Below are positions 24,623 through 28,297 of a stretch of 28,297 bases of DNA, in pieces. The stretch's first letter is position 1. Every line of letters begins with the position of its first letter. The notes beneath the pieces were generated by a model. The model was not told where the DNA came from. It worked only from the letters and a program-made list of their open reading frames with translations, and did no database searches. The stretch is from positions 1 through 28,297 of the forward strand of contig PMNQ01000257.1 in assembly GCA_003162555.1 (NCBI GenBank), given 5' to 3'. A program made the position numbers and the translations under genes. Source of the stretch: Gammaproteobacteria bacterium. GTDB lineage: Bacteria; Pseudomonadota; Gammaproteobacteria; Steroidobacterales; Steroidobacteraceae.

Positions 24623-25585
24623 GTGAAGAAGCCCTCCGCCGCCGGTGGTGACGCTGCAGCGGTGCGCGAGCACGCGTTGGTGCTGGTCGCCCACGGCGCC
24701 AGCGCCCGCGTGCGCCTGGCGAGCGGCGAGGAAACGCTGGCGCGAACCGCCCGGCGCGGCCTGCAGTGCGTGTGCGGCGACGAGGTGATCTGCAGCAGCG
24801 ACAGCCAGCGCGCGCAATGGCAGCTGTACGAAGTCTGCCCGCGCCGCAGCGCGCTTTATCGCAGCAATGCCCGCGGACGCGCCGAGCTCGTAGCCGCCAA
24901 CCTGACGCTGCTGGTGGTGGTCGTGGCGCCGCGCCCCGAACCGGATCTGTTCCTGGTCGATCGCTACCTCGCAGCCGCCGCCAGCGCCGGCATCGGCTCG
25001 CTCCTGCTCGCCAACAAGGCGGACCAGGAATTCACCCTTGAGCTGCGCGCAGACATCGCCGCGCTCGAAGCTGCCGGCTGCGCCGCCCTGCAATGCAGCG
25101 CCAGCAGCGGCGCCGGGCTCGAGGCGCTGCGTGCGCGGCTGCGTGGCGAGACGGTCATGCTGGTCGGCCAGTCCGGCGTCGGCAAGTCCTCGCTGCTGCG
25201 CCAGCTGGTGCCCGGTTCCGGCGCCGTGGTCGGTGAATTGCTGAAGAGCGATGAAGGCCGGCACACGACCAGCGCTGCGCATCTGTACACGCTGCCGGGC
25301 GGCGGCGCGCTGATCGATTCGCCCGGTGTGCGCGATTTCGCGCCGGCGCCGGAAATGCTCGATGCCGGCACGCTCGGCTTTGCGGAAGTCGCGGCGCTCG
25401 CGCCGCAGTGCCGGTTTGCCGATTGCGCTCACATGCGGGAACCGCACTGCGCAGTGCGGGCCGCCGTGGATTCGGGTGCGATGAGCGCGCGCCGCTACGA
25501 GAGTTACCGGCGGCTGCGGCGCCTGCGCGAGCAACTGCTGGAGCAGTTGCCGCACTCTCAGCGCAAACCGCGCGGCAGCGGTTAG
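24623..25585 (+). CDS. rsgA: Ribosome small subunit-dependent GTPase A
   Basis: The protein has 320 residues. An N-terminal OB domain (about 14-80) precedes a circularly permuted GTPase with motif order G4 NKAD (131-134), G5 CSASS (158-162), G1 GQSGVGKSS (182-190), G2 GRHTT (212-216) and G3 DSPG (232-235). A C-terminal zinc knuckle follows: Cys263, Cys268, His270, Cys276. RsgA is a late 30S assembly checkpoint factor that releases RbfA and is inhibited by (p)ppGpp. The GTG start at 24623 has only a weak ribosome site. It is divergent from orn, and the 37-base gap must hold both promoters. Confidence 0.96.
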   Translation: MKKPSAAGGDAAAVREHALVLVAHGASARVRLASGEETLARTARRGLQCVCGDEVICSSDSQRAQWQLYEVCPRRSALYRSNARGRAELVAANLTLLVVVVAPRPEPDLFLVDRYLAAAASAGIGSLLLANKADQEFTLELRADIAALEAAGCAALQCSASSGAGLEALRARLRGETVMLVGQSGVGKSSLLRQLVPGSGAVVGELLKSDEGRHTTSAAHLYTLPGGGALIDSPGVRDFAPAPEMLDAGTLGFAEVAALAPQCRFADCAHMREPHCAVRAAVDSGAMSARRYESYRRLRRLREQLLEQLPHSQRKPRGSG

Positions 25586-25586
25586 A

Positions 25587-25636
25587 GCGCCGCGAACCCG
25601 CGGCAGCGGCTAGCGGCGCACCAGCGCCTGAGGTGC
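25587..25636. terminator. Possible bidirectional terminator between rsgA and recR
   Basis: Two inverted repeats sit in the 51-base convergent gap: GCGCCGC/GCGGCGC (25587-25593 with 25613-25619, seven pairs) and GCACC/GGTGC (25618-25622 with 25632-25636, five pairs). The second is followed by TTAAAG, not a real T-run. The position favours transcript ending for both genes, but the sequence does not prove it. Confidence 0.35.
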
Positions 25637-26233
25637 TTAAAGCGCCTGCCGGCCGGCCAGCGCGTGCGCCAGCGTGCCGCCGTCGATGTATTCGAGCTCA
25701 CCGCCCACCGGTACGCCGTGCGCGATGCGGCTGGCGCGCAGTCCACGCTGCCGCACCAGCTGCGAGAGAAAGTGCGCGGTGGCCTCGCCTTCCACGGTGG
25801 AATTGGTGGCCAGGATGACTTCGCGGATGCCACCCGCGGCGAGCAGTGCGTCGAATTCGGCGCCGCCGAGCTGTTCCGGTCCGATGCCATCGAGCGGTGA
25901 GAGATGGCCCATCAGCACGAAATAGCGGCCGCGATAACCGCCCGACTGCTCGATCGCCACGACGTCGGCCGGCGACTCGACCACGCACAGCAGCCCGGCA
26001 TCCCGCTGCGGGCTGGCGCAGATATCGCACAGCTCGGACTCGGTCAGCATGCGGCACTGACGGCACCGCCCCACGCACGCGAGCGCATGCTCGAGCGACG
26101 CGACCATCGCCTGCGCTGCCGGCCGCGCATCCTGCAACAGGTGAAAGGCCATCCGCTGCGCGCTCTTCGGGCCCACGCCCGGCAGCGTACGCAGTGATTC
26201 GATCAGTGCGGCGAGCGCGGGTGAATGCTGCAT
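25637..26233 (-). CDS. recR: Recombination mediator RecR
   Basis: The protein has 198 residues, the normal length. A helix-hairpin-helix ([20 protein letters not shown] at 14-33) is followed by a C4 zinc finger (Cys57, Cys60, Cys69, Cys72) and a TOPRIM domain ([18 protein letters not shown] from residue 81), ending in the [20 protein letters not shown] signature. RecR works with RecO (and RecF) to load RecA on gaps. Its ATG shares one base with the ybaB stop (TGATG) and has no Shine-Dalgarno sequence of its own, so translation is coupled to ybaB. Confidence 0.97.
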   Translation of the reverse strand: MQHSPALAALIESLRTLPGVGPKSAQRMAFHLLQDARPAAQAMVASLEHALACVGRCRQCRMLTESELCDICASPQRDAGLLCVVESPADVVAIEQSGGYRGRYFVLMGHLSPLDGIGPEQLGGAEFDALLAAGGIREVILATNSTVEGEATAHFLSQLVRQRGLRASRIAHGVPVGGELEYIDGGTLAHALAGRQAL

Positions 26234-26559
26234 CAGAAGGAGGGAAGCTTCATGCCCGGGGGCAACTTCATGCCGCCCATCACGTTGGCCATCTTGGCCT
26301 GGCTGGCCGCCTCGAGCTTGCGCGTGGCGTCATTCAGCGCAGCGGCCAGCAGATCCTCGAGCATCTCGCGGTCGTCGCCAAAGGCGGCCGGCTCGATCTG
26401 CACGCGGCGCGCCTCGTGACGACCGTTGATCGTGATCTTCACCATGCCGCCGCCGGACTCGCCGGTGACTTCGAGCTGCGCGATTTCCGCCTGCGCGCGC
26501 TGCATGTTGGCCTGCAGGGCCTGCGCCTGTTTCATCATGTTGCCCATGCCACCGCTCAT
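26233..26559 (-). CDS. ybaB: Nucleoid-associated protein YbaB/EbfC family
   Basis: The protein has 108 residues and opens [20 protein letters not shown], with [20 protein letters not shown] in the middle and a PPGMKLP tail, nearly the same pattern as Escherichia coli YbaB. It binds DNA as a small dimer. The ATG at 26559 is set by an AAGGAG ribosome site (complement of 26567-26572) seven bases upstream; the longer frame to 26577 lacks one. It lies between dnaX and recR, as usual, and overlaps recR by one base. Confidence 0.97.
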   Translation of the reverse strand: MSGGMGNMMKQAQALQANMQRAQAEIAQLEVTGESGGGMVKITINGRHEARRVQIEPAAFGDDREMLEDLLAAALNDATRKLEAASQAKMANVMGGMKLPPGMKLPSF

Positions 26560-26596
26560 AGCCGCACTCCTTGGCAATACCTGCGTCCGCGGCCAC

Positions 26597-28180
26597 TCAT
26601 GCCGGCCGGCGCGCGCGCACCGAATCGGGATTCACCGTGGCGCCGAACCGCTCCTGCAGAGCGCGCACGGTCGGATCAACCGCCAGCGCCGCGCGCGCTG
26701 CCGCCAGTGTTTCCTGCGTGGCCCGCTCACCCGCTTGCGCCGGTGTCTCGACAACCACCGCGCCAGCGCTGATTTCGATGCGCAGCGTCTCGCCCAGATG
26801 GCGGCCCAGCACCTGCGCGAGTTTCTCCTCGCGGGCGCGCGTACGTGCGGTGCTGTGGTGGACATCGAGCGTCAGGCGCAGCAGGCCGGGCTCACGCGCC
26901 ACCAGCGTGCAGTGGTTCGCGAGCATGCGCGTCGGCCCGTCCAGTTCGACAGCCGCCAGCATCGCGCCCCAGTCGCCTGGCGGCAACGCGCTCTGCGGCA
27001 AAGCTGCAGGCACTGATGCCTCCTTGCGTGCGACTGGCGCACCGGGGGCCGTTGGCGCAACCGGCGCTGCCGCCGGCGTGCGCGACTGGCCGGCCTGATC
27101 CGGGCGGAAGGCCAGCATGCGGATCAGCGTCATGCGGAAACCCGTATGCGGATCGGGCGCGAGCGCCAGGTCACGGCGGCCCAAGATCGCCGTCTGGTAA
27201 TAGAGCTGCACGTCCTCGCCGCTCATGCGTGCGGCCAGGTCGCTCACCAGCGCCGGCGCATACAGCTCGTCGCCCGTATATCCGGGCACCAGCTGCTGCA
27301 GCGCGACGCGTTCGAGCAGCGCGGCTAACTGGTCGAGTATCTGCCCATAGTCAGGCGAAAAATCCGCCAACTCCGCAGCCGCGGCCAGCACGCCAGGCGC
27401 GTCGCCCGCCGCCAGCGCGGCCCCGATGCGTTCGACATGATCGCGAGTGACGGTGCCAAGCATGGCGCGGGCCTCGGGTTCGCGCGCCGCACCGTTGCCG
27501 AAGGCCAGCAACTGGTCGAGCAGCGAGAGTGCATCGCGCAGGCTCCCGTCTGCGGCCTGCGCCAGCAATTGCAGTGCCGCGGCATCGTAGGCGAGCTGCT
27601 CAGCATCGAGTATGTGCGCGAGCCGCGCACTGATCAGCGGTACCGACAGGCGCTTGAGGTTGAACTGCAGACAGCGCGACAGCACCGTGACCGGAAGCTT
27701 CTGCGGATCGGTCGTGGCGAGCAGGAACTTGACGTGCGGCGGTGGCTCTTCAAGCGTCTTCAGCAACGCGTTGAACGAGTGCGTGCTGAGCATGTGCACT
27801 TCGTCGATCAGGTAGATCTTGTAGCGGCTGCTGGTGGGCGCGTACTGCACGTTGTCGAGCAGGTCGCGCGTGTCATCGACCTTGGTGCGCGAAGCGGCGT
27901 CGACCTCGATCAGATCAATGCTGCGTCCGGCTTCGATCTCGCGGCAGCTGGCGCATTCGAGGCAGGGCGTCGCGCTCACGCCGCGTTCGCAGTTCAGGCA
28001 CTTGGCCAGGATGCGCGCCACCGTGGTCTTGCCCACGCCGCGCGTACCCGCGAACAGGAAGGCGTGGTGCACGCGGCCGCTCGCGAGCGCGTTGCTGAGC
28101 GAGGCGACCACGTGCTCCTGGCCGGTCATCTCGGCAAAGCTGCGTGGGCGCCATTTGCGCGCTAAGGCTGTGTATGCCAT
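26597..28180 (-). CDS. dnaX: DNA polymerase III subunit tau (gamma/tau)
   Basis: The protein has 527 residues from the ATG at 28180 ([20 protein letters not shown]), since the longer frame to 28258 runs into the ffs gene. The AAA+ clamp-loader core has Walker A GTRGVGKT (45-52), a zinc finger with Cys64, Cys73, Cys76 and Cys79, Walker B LIDEVH (124-129) and the sensor SRC motif (168-170). The C-terminal part keeps the tau-specific domain ending [20 protein letters not shown], so it should bind the polymerase alpha subunit. It is shorter than Escherichia coli tau (643 residues) because the proline-rich linker is shorter. No A-AAA-AAG slippery heptamer is seen, so a gamma product by the E. coli frameshift is unlikely. 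It heads dnaX-ybaB-recR. Confidence 0.97.
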   Translation of the reverse strand: MAYTALARKWRPRSFAEMTGQEHVVASLSNALASGRVHHAFLFAGTRGVGKTTVARILAKCLNCERGVSATPCLECASCREIEAGRSIDLIEVDAASRTKVDDTRDLLDNVQYAPTSSRYKIYLIDEVHMLSTHSFNALLKTLEEPPPHVKFLLATTDPQKLPVTVLSRCLQFNLKRLSVPLISARLAHILDAEQLAYDAAALQLLAQAADGSLRDALSLLDQLLAFGNGAAREPEARAMLGTVTRDHVERIGAALAAGDAPGVLAAAAELADFSPDYGQILDQLAALLERVALQQLVPGYTGDELYAPALVSDLAARMSGEDVQLYYQTAILGRRDLALAPDPHTGFRMTLIRMLAFRPDQAGQSRTPAAAPVAPTAPGAPVARKEASVPAALPQSALPPGDWGAMLAAVELDGPTRMLANHCTLVAREPGLLRLTLDVHHSTARTRAREEKLAQVLGRHLGETLRIEISAGAVVVETPAQAGERATQETLAAARAALAVDPTVRALQERFGATVNPDSVRARRPA

Positions 28181-28224
28181 CGATCGTCCATATGCGGGCT
28201 CACCTGCGGCGTAGATATTGCCGT

Positions 28225-28297
28225 GGAGGCAGCCCGCGCCGGCCGAACTTCGGCGCACAACGTGGCCGTTACCGCTGCTCCCTTCCGGGCCTGACGG
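28225..28297 (-). ncRNA. ffs: Signal recognition particle 4.5S RNA (5' part beyond window)
   Basis: The minus strand at the window edge carries the invariant SRP domain IV core: GTCAGGCCCGGAAGGGAGCA, then GCGGTAACGG, i.e. the symmetric loop and GGAA tetraloop bound by Ffh. It is followed by the descending half of the helix, with the usual GGCTGCCTCC-type 3' end near 28225. The 5' half is outside the window, so pairing of the outer helix cannot be checked here. Location directly upstream of dnaX is common in Gammaproteobacteria. Confidence 0.93.

Noticed and set aside
26237..26254. Ideal-looking AAGGAGGG plus ATG on the plus strand
   Set aside because: It is the complement of the 3' end of ybaB and opens only a short frame with no family match; chance.
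28181..28258. 26-residue N-terminal extension of DnaX
   Set aside because: It overlaps the 3' part of the ffs RNA gene; DnaX proteins begin with the [12 protein letters not shown] pattern at 28180.

Overview
The window is a high-GC, gene-dense stretch of a Gammaproteobacterium chromosome. The orn/rsgA divergent pair, the ffs-dnaX-ybaB-recR order and the YqiB-like DUF1249 gene are all typical of Gammaproteobacteria. The large TonB-dependent receptor, the TPR-sulfotransferase and the base composition would suit a Nevskiales/Steroidobacteraceae-like or Xanthomonadales-like lineage, but a genus cannot be named from the sequence alone. No insertion sequence, CRISPR array, tRNA or phage gene is visible.

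Positions 1-16229 hold a catabolic module built around N-methylated amino compounds. On the minus strand, from 8081 down to the window edge, lie an MttB-family methyltransferase, a dimethylglycine/sarcosine dehydrogenase-like FAD-GcvT fusion, a TPR-sulfotransferase and a TonB-dependent receptor cut by the window edge. Divergently, a BetI-like TetR regulator is tightly coupled (4-nt overlaps) to a heterotetrameric sarcosine oxidase operon soxBDAG. A Tat-exported DUF885 hydrolase and an OsmC peroxidase follow. Read together, the cluster looks like a stepwise demethylation route (quaternary amine to dimethyl to monomethyl to glycine) with its own regulator, possible outer-membrane uptake, and a peroxidase that could remove the hydrogen peroxide made by the oxidase. 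The corrinoid partner protein that MttB-type enzymes normally need is not in the window.

Positions 16226-20174 are a mixed stretch: a CrcB fluoride channel, a stand-alone uroporphyrinogen-III synthase, a MarR regulator with a clear promoter and phased palindromic sites, a Gfo/Idh/MocA dehydrogenase resembling GnnA, and small hypothetical or membrane proteins around a roughly 400-bp stretch with one candidate small ORF and a strong inverted repeat.

Positions 20292-28297 are housekeeping: tail-specific protease prc; a minus-strand group of orn, a DUF1249 gene and an unrecognised coiled-coil protein; rsgA divergent from orn; and ffs (SRP RNA, cut by the window edge), dnaX, ybaB and recR in their usual order.
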